The position numbers were made by a program, and so were the translations under genes. A stretch of 64,000 nt of DNA, taken from NCBI RefSeq assembly GCF_001457455.1, contig NZ_LN831026.1:248001-312000 (forward strand), in the 5' to 3' direction. Positions 8,882-16,937 of the stretch are shown here, piece after piece. The first letter of the stretch is position 1. The number at the start of each line of letters is the position of its first letter. The notes below the pieces were generated by a model. That model was not told the DNA's origin and searched no databases. It saw only the letters and a program-made list of their open reading frames with translations. The stretch comes from Corynebacterium diphtheriae. Its GTDB lineage: Bacteria; Actinomycetota; Actinomycetes; Mycobacteriales; Mycobacteriaceae.

Positions 8882-10081
8882 CTAAATAACCTGTAACTCA
8901 CACTCAACACGCCTACGCTCACGCAACGCTAACCTCTCACGCTCACGCTGCAAATGAGCACTCATCGCGCCGGGAACGGAATCTAGTCCGGTTTCCCACA
9001 AGTGTGCGTAGGTGTCAAGGGTCGTGGCAGCACTTGCGTGTCCAAGCATAAGTTGAACGGTTTTCACGTCAGCACCGGCTGCAATCGCCAATGATGCTGC
9101 TGTGTGTCGTAGCTCGTAGGTTGTCAGGCCTGATATGTGTGCATGAGTGCAGATGGTTGCCCACTGCCTGCGCCATTTTGTGGATGTCCACACATGGCCG
9201 GTTTCATCGGTGAGGAGCCAGTCATGTGGTTGTTTTCCTTCTGCTTGGTCGTCGAGATCGAAAAGGAGGTCACCACCGATGGGGACGCCGCGGTGGTTTC
9301 TGGTTTTTGTTTCATCGGGGTTTCCGAGATCGTCGACGTCACGACGGATGGACAGCCTACCGCGCATGGGGTCGAGGTCTTTGACTTTCAATCCTTTTGC
9401 TTCCCTTGGGCGAAGACCGGTGAATAACAAAACGTTGCGCATGAGTGCTACTTCGTTCATGGGTATTGCAGCTGCTAAAAGGCGGTCGATTCCTCGGATG
9501 GTGAGGTAGCGGCGTTCTGCTTTTCCTTGGCGGGGGATATCGGTGCAACGGATTTTGTTTTTGTTAATGATGTCGAGTTCTTCGGCTTGGTCGAGGAGTG
9601 CTTTGATGACGATTCCGATTTTGCGTTGCGAGCCGGAGCCGATCACACGGGGTTGGTTATGCTTGCTGCTTTTGGTGGTGGTGACGGTAGGGATCTAGGC
9701 TGCTATTTTTGCTCATTCAATTTTCCAACATGCGGTGTTTCCGAAGACGGGTTGGATGTGTTTCCACGCAGCAATGTAACCAGCTTTGGTGCTTTCTGTG
9801 CGTCCTTGTTTTGACGCGATCCATACATCCCACATGTCTTGGAGTGTGACATCGAGTTTGTCTTTAGTAATCTAGGTGCCATCGGCTTGGCCAACGGATG
9901 CGCGTGCGATGTGAAGTTCAGCTTCGTCTTTGGTGTGGCATGAGGTGGTGACGTGTTTGCCGTTTTTTACCCAGACAGCTTGCCAGCGTTTGCCTTTTCC
10001 CCATCGAGCAGAGCGTATTCTTTTGGTTCTCGATGTTGCGTTGGGGTTGGGTTTTGTCCAGAGGTCGCGCACGAATGCCAT
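8882..10081 (-). pseudogene. Tyrosine integrase with three in-frame stops
   Basis: One frame runs from the ATG at 10081 to 8882 (399 codons, full integrase length). It is broken only by TAG at 9872-9874, TGA at 9713-9715 and TAG at 9695-9697. The N-terminal arm-binding part (TKRIRSARWGKGKRWQAVW), the core-binding part (TLQDMWDVWIASKQG) and the catalytic domain (GLRPREAKGL, TYELRHTAASLAIAAG, MLGHASAATTLDTYAHLW) are all recognisable, including the R, H-x-x-R, H and Tyr residues. The uninterrupted C-terminal 254 codons from a GTG at 9646 could still be made, but would lack DNA-arm binding. Confidence 0.85.
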
Positions 10082-10118
10082 GGGGTGGACTTCTTCCTTG
10101 TCGGGGATAAACTGTTTA

Positions 10119-10211
10119 GAATTTCCGAATAGTTCAATCCCTGCTCAGCTCCCTTTCACATCTTCTGCCAAGTTGAGTGTGAAAGGGAGTTTCTTAGTTA
10201 TCGGAAATTCC
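10119..10211. repeat. Nested inverted repeats upstream of the integrase remnant
   Basis: An inner stem CTCCCTTTCACA / TGTGAAAGGGAG (10149-10160 and 10178-10189) is followed by TTTCTT, like a rightward terminator. It is enclosed by an outer imperfect pair GAATTTCCGAATA / TATCGGAAATTC (10119-10131 and 10200-10211). The 10082-10370 gap holds no gene I can support. Confidence 0.5.
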
Positions 10212-10370
10212 GACCAACCCCGCTAGGTTGAGATGAGGATATACATTGCGGTGTTGTTGTGTTGGCTAGTCAATCGAGTGGTCACCTCGATTGAGTGCTT
10301 TGACTTCTGCTTCAACTGCTTTCATATCCATCGTGTTTACCTCTGCATCGAAGCGTAGCTGGTAAGCGTC

Positions 10371-11070
10371 TCACTCTGCCTGCGCCTTTGCGATTGCCTG
10401 CTTATGGCTTCGCTTCCCAAAACCATGGAGGACATGGCGCTCATTAAAGACAAGCCATGCGTCTGTCTTCTTCATCCAGTCATCTAACAGGAGAGTCTTT
10501 TTCCTCTCTGCTTGATCTTCGGCGTAGTTGAGGAAGTTCTTGGCTATACTCATATCGCCCTTGTGCGGCTGTTCACCAGTCCAGTTGGTTAAGCCCGCGT
10601 TCGGCTTTGTGTGGTCTGCACGCAGACAGATAAGTTCCGCAGCGGTATTTCCATGGGTTGCGAAGTGAAGCCGGTTTTGGATTCCTGCGAAGAAATTTTT
10701 GACCTCTTTATAGGATTTGATTTCTTCATAGTCGGCACTGGTAGCAGCAATGACGTCGCAGATTTTGCGGAAGAATTGACGCTCGGAAATCCGTGATCTC
10801 ACGGATCCGCTCAAACAACTCGTCAAAGTGCGTATCTACTCCATCATTCTTCGGACGCTGATCATCTAGCGCGAAACCTTTGGTGAGGTATTCGCTAAGG
10901 ACTTCTGTAGCCCATTTGCGGAATTGCGTCCCGCGCACGCCTCGGACTTGGTACCCAACCGCGAGGATCATATTTATGTTGTAGTGATTGATAGAACGAT
11001 CCTGACCTTGCTGTTGTAAAAGTTTTTTACATTTGGTTTGGTCCAGTTCTCCATGGGAAAATTGGGTGAC
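10371..11070 (-). pseudogene. RhuM-family protein, truncated and frameshifted
   Basis: The frame from about 11070 reads HYNINMILAVGYQV and RGTQFRKWATEVLSEYLTKG, then DELFERIREI. It loses the frame near 10795; the other frame continues SERQFFRKICDVIAATSADY and on to the TGA at 10371. Both halves match the RhuM (virulence protein RhuM) family, often carried on mobile elements. The N-terminal virulence-domain part is missing upstream of about 11070, where the promoter of the next rightward gene begins. Function of intact RhuM is poorly defined. This copy is most likely dead. Confidence 0.75.
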
Positions 11071-11176
11071 ATGAAAATTACTTTTAAGAAAATTTGTTAA
11101 ACATTGTTCAAAAAGATGTTATGTTTAAATCGTCGTGATGATCATGAATTTCATTTAGTGGAGGGGGTGATGTGTC

Positions 11177-11758
11177 ATGCGGAAGTTTATTGCTGGCGCT
11201 GCATCATTTTTAGTCTTGGCAGGGGCATCTGGAATGGCTCATGCTGTAACTTCTGAACAAGTGCCTAATGAGGTGGTGACGAATGGGACTGTTGATCAAC
11301 GGCGGGTGTCGTCGTTGGAATTGTCTCGTGAACCTAATGAACGGCGTGATCAATTACTGAATGAAGGATTTTTAAAAGAAGCTGAACAAGAATTTCCTGG
11401 ATATACTATAGAAACATATCGTAACACCAGTAATGGAGTTACCGTTGAGTACGATGTGGTTGCTTGGAATGATGATTTAACCACGGTAACTCCATATATC
11501 AATTTTGAATGGAATTGGGGTCCACGTATTTATATTACCGGTGCTGAGTTTTGGTCTCTCGGTTCTTCAGGGTTTGCTGGTGCAGTTTGTTCACGTTTTG
11601 CAGGATGGAAGGCGGGGGCAGCGTGTTCTGCTGTTGCTTCGGCGGCTTGGAATAAAATAGCCTCTAGACATGCAATTCTTTCTGATCAAACCTGTTACGA
11701 TTTAAGCCAATTTATAAACATTGGCTGGAAGCGTGCTCCGCAAGAAAAGTGTGCATAA
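11177..11758 (+). CDS. Secreted protein of unknown function with four cysteines
   Basis: The 193-residue protein has a clear Sec signal peptide (MRKFIAGAASFLVLAGASGMAHA, cleavage after residue 23). An acidic/polar middle follows, then a C-terminal part rich in Gly/Ala/Trp (GFAGAVCSRFAGWKAGAAC) with Cys at 138, 150, 173 and 192, which could form two disulfides outside the cell. A strong GGAGGGGG ribosome site precedes the ATG. Seven bases after the stop lies a small membrane-protein gene, so the two form an operon ended by the 12134-12169 hairpin. The pair layout resembles a secreted toxin or bacteriocin with its immunity protein, but I recognise no family. The AT-rich DNA suggests horizontal origin. 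Confidence 0.65.
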   Translation: MRKFIAGAASFLVLAGASGMAHAVTSEQVPNEVVTNGTVDQRRVSSLELSREPNERRDQLLNEGFLKEAEQEFPGYTIETYRNTSNGVTVEYDVVAWNDDLTTVTPYINFEWNWGPRIYITGAEFWSLGSSGFAGAVCSRFAGWKAGAACSAVASAAWNKIASRHAILSDQTCYDLSQFINIGWKRAPQEKCA

Positions 11759-11764
11759 TTCAAA

Positions 11765-12091
11765 ATGAAAAAGATTGATTCACTCTCGATGAGGAATTCC
11801 AGGCTGGCGCCGGTAGTCTGCGTTATCCTTGTGTTTTTTTCTTCTGTCTACACTATCTTTTGCCATGGGTTTTTTGCATTTGATGCAGTGGTTTTTATTG
11901 TTGTAGCGGTAGTGCTGGCGCGTCGTCTTGGAAAAACGAAAAATAAGGAGAGTGAATCAGCGATTGGGATCATTGCAGTTGGTTCTGTAGTGCATGTTCT
12001 TAATCTGGCACATATGATTGATTTACCAGCGTTTGGATTAGGACTCATTATTGCTGGGGCGGTTGTATTATTTGTTGCTGATTATCTATAG
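11765..12091 (+). CDS. Small integral membrane protein, partner of the secreted protein
   Basis: This 108-residue protein has about four hydrophobic segments (VVCVILVFFSSVYTIF, VVFIVVAVVLA, AIGIIAVGSVVHVLNL, FGLGLIIAGAVVLFVADYL) and a basic N-terminus (MKKIDSLSMRNSR). It begins seven bases after the secreted-protein gene and shares its terminator. Position and topology fit an immunity or export partner, but no motif proves it. AT-rich, no recognised family. Confidence 0.6.
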   Translation: MKKIDSLSMRNSRLAPVVCVILVFFSSVYTIFCHGFFAFDAVVFIVVAVVLARRLGKTKNKESESAIGIIAVGSVVHVLNLAHMIDLPAFGLGLIIAGAVVLFVADYL

Positions 12092-12133
12092 CAAACTGAG
12101 GCTGGGGGTTTGGAGTCCTCCGGTTGTGCGATT

Positions 12134-12169
12134 AAGCCCCAGTCCACAGTATATGTGGGTTGGGGTTTT
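12134..12169 (+). terminator. Terminator of the secreted/membrane operon
   Basis: AAGCCCCAGTCCACA (12134-12148) pairs with TGTGGGTTGGGGTTTT (12154-12169) around GTATA, ending in a T-run. It lies 43 bp after the membrane-protein stop. In the rest of the 12092-12314 gap, the reverse strand reads about 70 codons (FGEIAHLVDRLF... to a stop near 12091) with no start codon, which may be another gene remnant. Confidence 0.7.
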
Positions 12170-12314
12170 GCATTGCTGGATATTTGTGGGTCGGTATTTA
12201 CTTGTTTTGGTGCGCCGAAAAGCTTGTCTTCTGTGTAGCAGAAGAGACGGTCGACTAAGTGCGCAATTTCGCCGAAGGAGCTGACAAGAAAAGAGGCTCA
12301 GGGGTGTTCAATGC

Positions 12315-12920
12315 TTAAAAGCGAACAGACAGCGAACAATATAGGTATATATGCAGGTAGGGGTCATTTTCTTTTCTACTCATAAGAGAACTATCCAGTT
12401 TACTGATTGCTGCGATGGCCTTGTTCCAAGATTCTGCTGGTATACGCGCTGTAAGTCGTGGAACCTGAATACGACCAGCTATTTGCTCTACAGGACTTAG
12501 CTGCCAAGGAAATGGAAGCGAATCGAACCAAAAGCCATGATCGATAGACCAGATCTCGTAATCATTATTAGTATCGTAGAGAAACTGAAGATCCTCCTGA
12601 ACATTGCACAGTGCCCACAGTGCGATGAGCTTAGGAATCTCATTGTGATTGCTGTCATCGAGAACATGATGAATAGCAGCCGGATCAGTCTCAAGGACCG
12701 CACCTTCGAGATTAAGGGAACCGAACAATGGCGTGCCATCTAGAGAATACCTGCGAGTAGCATCTCCGACACGGTATCCAACAAACGTTTCTGGAACATG
12801 GATTACTGCCCATTGACGAACACGCGCACCGATGCGTTTGCCAATCTCACTAGCAACGACCTCATTGATCGTTGATTCCCGCCCATGATCATTAATAAAC
12901 CGTTTGCATCAGTAAACATT
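12315..12920 (-). pseudogene. HipA-like kinase domain protein, frameshifted
   Basis: Reading from about 12920, AMFTDANG is followed by a frame change near 12890 into STINEVVASEIGKRIGA, then FVGYRVGDATRRYSLDGTPL and NVQEDLQFLYDTNNDYEIW followed by SIDHGFWF. These resemble the HipA-type kinase fold of stand-alone HipA-like domain proteins. The 3' end runs through the AGCGAACA repeats at 12320-12341 and stops there, so the natural C-terminus may have been replaced when the element inserted. Only a TTG internal start gives an open 137-codon frame. Moderate confidence in the family, high that it is broken. Confidence 0.5.
12320..12341. repeat. Two phased AGCGAACA direct repeats (right cluster)
   Basis: AGCGAACAGAC (12320-12330) and AGCGAACAATA (12331-12341) repeat the 11-bp pattern seen three times at 7842-7874 in the same orientation. 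They mark a candidate right arm of the decayed element. No copy of the tRNA 3' end was found beyond them. Confidence 0.55.
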
Positions 12921-13258
12921 GCCGTCACTTGCGTGTGCTGGGAAAGGCCTTGTCTCTGGTTCAGTAAGCAAACACGATTGAGCCGTAATTCGCCCTCGTG
13001 TATAAAGATCCATCCGCATACTCAACATTTGTGGGGGAACACCAAGCTCAGCAGCTATCGCAGGCGCAATTCATTCATTAGCCCGCCGCTCGATCATTGT
13101 GATCCCCATTTTGTTGGAGAGTGATTCAAGTGCTGCTTCCACAGGATTCATTTGATCTCCTAGATGTAGTTCTCTTCTAATGGATCGGCGGCTTTTGCTC
13201 TGCGGTTTTTCGATCTCAGCATCGATGCCGTCGAGGATGGAATTGTAACTGGAGGCTT
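12921..13258 (-). pseudogene. Remnant of a gene upstream of the HipA-like gene, cut by IS30
   Basis: The reverse strand codes MNPVEAALESLSNKMGITMI then ERRANE-stop, and in the same frame IAPAIAAELGVPPQMLSMRM. The TGA at about 13073 could have replaced a TGG codon. The sequence resembles the helical parts of an IrrE-like or small regulator protein, but this is weak. The 5' end is lost at the IS30 left end at 13259. Probably once an operon with the HipA-like gene. Confidence 0.35.
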
Positions 13259-14565
13259 GGGTTCTAGTGGTGGTTGCAACACCGAGATTGAAAGGATGTT
13301 TCAACGGTGCTGTATGAGTATGCGGGTGTTGTTTACCCGCCCCGTTCAAAAATGTGTGCTGCTCGGCGTGAGCATTATGTAGAGCTTTTGCGTCAGGGAC
13401 TGAATTTTACGCAAGCAGCCAAAGTAGTGGGCGTTTCCAAACGTACCGGGAAAGTATGGCGTAATGGACGTGACTGCTCGAGCGGGCGTAACGAAAAGGC
13501 TAGCGTTGCCTGGTACTGTGCAAAAATGGAGATCCCTGAAAATGCTGGACCGTACTATCTAGGCCTGCAAGAACGAATCATTATCGCTGATAGGCTTCAT
13601 GCAGGTAAAAGTATTCGCGCGATTGCCGGAGAGTTAAGCAGGGCACCGTCAACAATCAGCCGCGAGGTAAATAAACATCGTAGCCCAATAACAGGGGACT
13701 ATCAGCCATATCACGCTGACCAGCAAGTAATACAAGCCAGGAAAAGACCTAAGCCAGCCAAGATTAACCGCAGTGCGCTATTGTTTCAACTGGTGGAGGA
13801 CGGGTTAAAGAAACACTGGAGCCCGGAGCAAATTAGCGGGTGGCTGAAGAAAAACTATCCTGATAACCCGGCAATGAATATGTGTGTAGAAACCATTTAC
13901 CAAGCGATGTATGTTCATGCCCGTGGACAGTTAAAGCTAGAGGTTAAAAAGATGCTGCGTACAGGGCGTAGCAGGCGTAAACCGCATAAACAACCCCAGC
14001 AGCGCACACCCCGTTTTAAAGACCCCATGGCAATGATTGCTTGCCGCCCGGCACAGGTCGATGAACGGATCATTCCAGGACACTGGGAAGGGGATTTGAT
14101 ATGCGGTGCCGGCAATAAGTCCGCGATTGGCACGTTGGTAGAGCGTACAACCCAGTTCACAATTTTGCTACATCTTCCTAATCACCATGATGCCGGCAGC
14201 GTTCAAGAAGCGATCGTGAAAAAGATGCAAGGACTTCCAAAACTACTACGTAACTCCCTTACCTAGGATCAGGGGTCTGAAATGGCGCTGCACAAGAACA
14301 TCTCTACTCCTTAGATATGGATGTTTTCTTCTGCGATCCTCATTGTCCTTGGCAACGAGGCACAAACGAGAACACCAATGGTTTACTACGACAGTACTTC
14401 CCAAAAGCTACCGATTTATCCCAGTACCCAGAAGACTATCTTGACGCAGTCGCAGAAGAGTTAAACGATCGACCACGCAAGACGTTAGAATACGATAAAC
14501 CCAGCGAGCGGATCCTCAAGCTGCTTGCCTAAAACCATCAACCGTTGCAACCACCCCTAGAACCC
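13259..14565 (+). mobile_element. Decayed IS30-family insertion sequence
   Basis: Imperfect terminal inverted repeats of 22 bp, beginning GGGTTCTAG and ending GGTTGCAAC (13259-13280; complement at 14544-14565), enclose one transposase gene. Element length is 1307 bp. No target duplication is evident at the ends. The right end abuts the tail of an amidohydrolase gene, so this insertion or a later deletion removed the rest of that gene. The terminal sequence is related to that of the second IS30 at 19599-21089. Confidence 0.8.
13307..14532 (+). pseudogene. IS30-family transposase, inactivated
   Basis: The frame starts at a GTG (13307) after AAAGG. It has an HTH region (FTQAAKVVGVSKRTGKVW), a second HTH typical of IS30 (SIRAIAGELSRAPSTISREV), HWSPEQISGWL, and the start of the DDE core (PGHWEGDLICGAGNKSAIGT). 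It stops at TAG 14264-14266 where relatives read LTWDxG (TGG to TAG). A one-base frameshift follows near 14313. The remaining DDE part continues FFCDPHCPWQRGTNENTNG and TLEYDKPSERIL. Two lesions make it non-functional. Confidence 0.85.
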
Positions 14566-14790
14566 GCCGGCGAGAAGAATGTGCGCCGCATCGAACCACT
14601 GACGGCCTCGGAAGATTTCTCCGTGCTTGCCGACGCCTTCGGCACACTGTACTGCTTCTGGCTACTGGGTGGGGCGCCAGAAGGTGTGAGCATCCCGAAC
14701 CACAGCCCGAAATTCGCGCCGGTTCTGCAGCCGACTCTAGAAACCGGCACCAGGGCGTTGGTCTCGGCAGCGTGTGAGTATTTGCGCTGA
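14566..14790 (+). pseudogene. C-terminal fragment of an M20-family amidohydrolase
   Basis: About 74 codons directly after the IS30 right end read EPLTASEDFSVLADAFGTLY, then LGGAPEG, NHSPKFAPV and LQPTLETGTRALVSAACEYL. This is the metal-binding C-terminal end of M20/M20D amidohydrolases (hippurate hydrolase or N-acyl amino acid amidohydrolase type). Everything upstream is missing, so it is a remnant. Confidence 0.7.
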
Positions 14791-14851
14791 TCACCGGGTT
14801 GATTGGCGGTGGCGTCGGCAAGCATAGACAGACTTAAAGTCGTCGTGGACC

Positions 14852-15952
14852 TTACTCCCGCGTGAGTACGCGCAATGCGGCATCGTTAATGAAAATGCGC
14901 TGACGGCCTCGCTTAGTTTCACTCAACACCCCAATATCAACCAGATGATTAAGCCACGTTGTGGCCGTTTGTCTTTTCACTAGTCCGCTGTCTTCCACAT
15001 CCTGAATGCGTAGGTACGGGCGCACCATCGTGATTTCAGACATTTCTTTAGCCGGACTAATAATGCCCGCATCGCGGATAACAGCCGTGATCTCATCTTG
15101 TACCTGACGTAAGTCCGCGATCATAGTAGCGGCGTCGGTGGCTGCAATCTCCACGCCGCGGATCATAAACAAAAGCCAATCTTCCCAAGCAGATTCCGTT
15201 GTCACTCGGTTCAAGCAACGATAATATTGCGCCTTGTTCTCCACGATATAGCCGGATAAATAAAGCACAGGGAACGGAAGCAGGGCTTCTTGCAGCAGAT
15301 ACAGCACATTGAGGATACGCCCTGTGCGTCCGTTACCGTCGGTAAACGGGTGGATGGCTTCGAACTGATAATGCAACAGAGCCATCTTTACCAAAGAATC
15401 AACGTCATGCTCGCTATAGATATAGCGCTCCCAACGCGATAAGTGCTGCTCAATCACTTCTCGCCCTTCAGGTGGAGTGTAGATGCGCTGTTGCGTATGC
15501 GGGTTACCGATGAATGTTCCAGGGTAAGAGCGAAACGGCGCAATGTGCGGTTCATCGCTTTGCAAAGTTCCGCAGACTATTTGCGTGGTCTTGGCAGATA
15601 GTGGCCGTTGACCGATCGATTCCAAGCCCGCATGCAAGGCGGCGTTATAACGCAGAGCTTCTTTAGTTGCCGGGGTCGGCTCTGCGTCAACGTTCCAGGC
15701 AGCGCGGAAAAGCTCATCGTTTGTGGTTACGATGTTTTCGATTTCTGTAGACGCGCGTGCTTCGCGCAACGGAATCGTGGAAGTAAGAATCTCCGGATTG
15801 GGAATAAGCTGGCAAGCGGTGCGTAGCTCAGCAAGCTTTTCTTTTGCAGCAATAATCGCTTTGAGCACCGGAACGGTTTCGACGACTTGGGCAGGGGGCA
15901 GAGGTGGAAGCTCGTTGAAAGGACGGTTGGGGTCGAACGTGGTGCTGCTCAT
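14852..15952 (-). CDS. Fic-domain protein with N-terminal inhibitory helix
   Basis: This 366-residue protein probably transfers AMP (or another nucleotide part) to target hydroxyl groups. The full Fic motif HPFTDGNGRTGR is present. An N-terminal inhibitory motif of the (S/T)xxxE(G/N) type is seen in ASTEIENI, so it is a class II, self-restrained Fic enzyme. A C-terminal winged-helix part (LVKRQTATTWLNHLVDIGVL) could bind DNA. I prefer the ATG at 15952 (MSSTTFDPNRPF): the alternative at 16009 would place a 33-bp perfect palindrome inside the coding region. No separate antitoxin gene is seen. Confidence 0.88.
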   Translation of the reverse strand: MSSTTFDPNRPFNELPPLPPAQVVETVPVLKAIIAAKEKLAELRTACQLIPNPEILTSTIPLREARASTEIENIVTTNDELFRAAWNVDAEPTPATKEALRYNAALHAGLESIGQRPLSAKTTQIVCGTLQSDEPHIAPFRSYPGTFIGNPHTQQRIYTPPEGREVIEQHLSRWERYIYSEHDVDSLVKMALLHYQFEAIHPFTDGNGRTGRILNVLYLLQEALLPFPVLYLSGYIVENKAQYYRCLNRVTTESAWEDWLLFMIRGVEIAATDAATMIADLRQVQDEITAVIRDAGIISPAKEMSEITMVRPYLRIQDVEDSGLVKRQTATTWLNHLVDIGVLSETKRGRQRIFINDAALRVLTRE

Positions 15953-15978
15953 GTCGAAAGAATAAACATATTGGTGAG

Positions 15979-16011
15979 TAATGTCGATTTTTGGGCGAAA
16001 AATCGACATTA
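15979..16011. promoter_or_regulatory. 33-bp palindrome upstream of fic, with extra half-site
   Basis: TAATGTCGATTTTT (15979-15992) and its exact complement (15998-16011) flank GGGCG. A third half-site, TAATGTCGATT, follows at 16020-16030. It lies 27 bp before the preferred fic ATG, where an operator would block transcription. The winged-helix end of the Fic protein could be the binder, giving autoregulation. As RNA it could instead fold into a stable leader hairpin. Confidence 0.6.
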
Positions 16012-16144
16012 AACATCTCTAATGTCGATTGCGTAAACATATCGGGGGCGCGCTCGTCGCCGGGGAGCCGACCGCTGAGCAGTTGCTGCCCGCTGTGGGT
16101 TGCCACCCGTCGACACAGCCCACAGCAGCCGATACGGTGAGAGC

Positions 16145-16843
16145 ATGTTGTTTGATTCTCTGCCGCGCCCGAGTGAGCGCATCGCGCCGGGCGTAGCGCA
16201 CCTGCCGGGCTGGTTGGGCGTCGACAAGCAAGCGGAGCTAGTGCGCGAGATCCGCGAGATCGCCCGCACATACGCGGATACTCCGATGGCGATGCTGCGC
16301 CCGACGCTAAAATCCGGCGGGCAAATGAGCGTGTATCAGCTGCATTTAGGCAGGTACTGGCATTATCCGAGTTACCGGTACGTCGACAAGATTGCGGATA
16401 CCACCGTCCCGCCAGTGCCAGACAGCCTAGCTGCGTTGGCGCCGGCAGCGTTGCGCGCAGCAGCGGAGGTTGCCGAAGAACTAGCCCCGTGGGTAGAGGC
16501 CTTCGTGACAGAGATGGTGCTGGTCAACTACTATCCGCCGGGTTCCGGGATGGGCATGCACGTCGATGAATTTGAGGAATCGCGGGCGCCGGTCATTTCA
16601 GTATCGATTGGCGACGAAGCACTGTTTCGGATGGGACACACCGAATCACGCACCCAACCCTGGGACGATGTGACTCTGTGCTCCGGCGACTTGGTGGTTT
16701 TCGGTGGGCCGAAGCGTTTTGCTTATCACGGGGTGGTGCGCGTGAATGATGCCACGCTTCCCGACGGCTGCGGGCTGGAACAAGGCAGGATTAACATCAC
16801 GATCCGGCAGGTTTCTGCGGCGCCGAACGTACAGGGGCGTTAA
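16145..16843 (+). CDS. alkB: AlkB-like 2-oxoglutarate/Fe(II) dioxygenase
   Basis: The 232-residue protein probably removes alkyl groups from damaged nucleobases by oxidation. The jelly-roll iron site is visible: H-x-D in MGMHVDEFEES, the distal His in FAYHGVVRV, and the 2-oxoglutarate arginine region RINITIRQV. NYYPPGSGMGMHVD matches the family. The ATG at 16145 follows GGTGAGAGC; the frame is open for 15 codons upstream. Divergent from fic across about 190 bp. It sits in the accessory region but its base use is like the core. Confidence 0.85.
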   Translation: MLFDSLPRPSERIAPGVAHLPGWLGVDKQAELVREIREIARTYADTPMAMLRPTLKSGGQMSVYQLHLGRYWHYPSYRYVDKIADTTVPPVPDSLAALAPAALRAAAEVAEELAPWVEAFVTEMVLVNYYPPGSGMGMHVDEFEESRAPVISVSIGDEALFRMGHTESRTQPWDDVTLCSGDLVVFGGPKRFAYHGVVRVNDATLPDGCGLEQGRINITIRQVSAAPNVQGR

Positions 16844-16937
16844 ACAGGGATTTGCTCAAAGATTGCCTAGGGAACCGTGAATGCAGACTTGCTAAGAAGA
16901 CGACAGACCCAGGCTGGAGCCACCGCCACCAGCACCG

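Noticed and set aside
12092..12314. About 70-codon reverse frame containing FGEIAHLVDRLF
   Set aside because: No start codon and it overlaps the operon terminator; protein-like but too weak to call as a gene.
7672..12400. Direct repeat of the tRNA-Thr 3' end as an attachment core on the right side
   Set aside because: No second copy of the tRNA end was seen around 12.3-12.5 kb, so attachment sites are not annotated; only the phased arm-like repeats are.
13071..13349. 92-codon reverse protein starting inside the IS30
   Set aside because: Its first 30 codons lie in the IS30 end; only the part beyond 13258 belongs to the older gene remnant.
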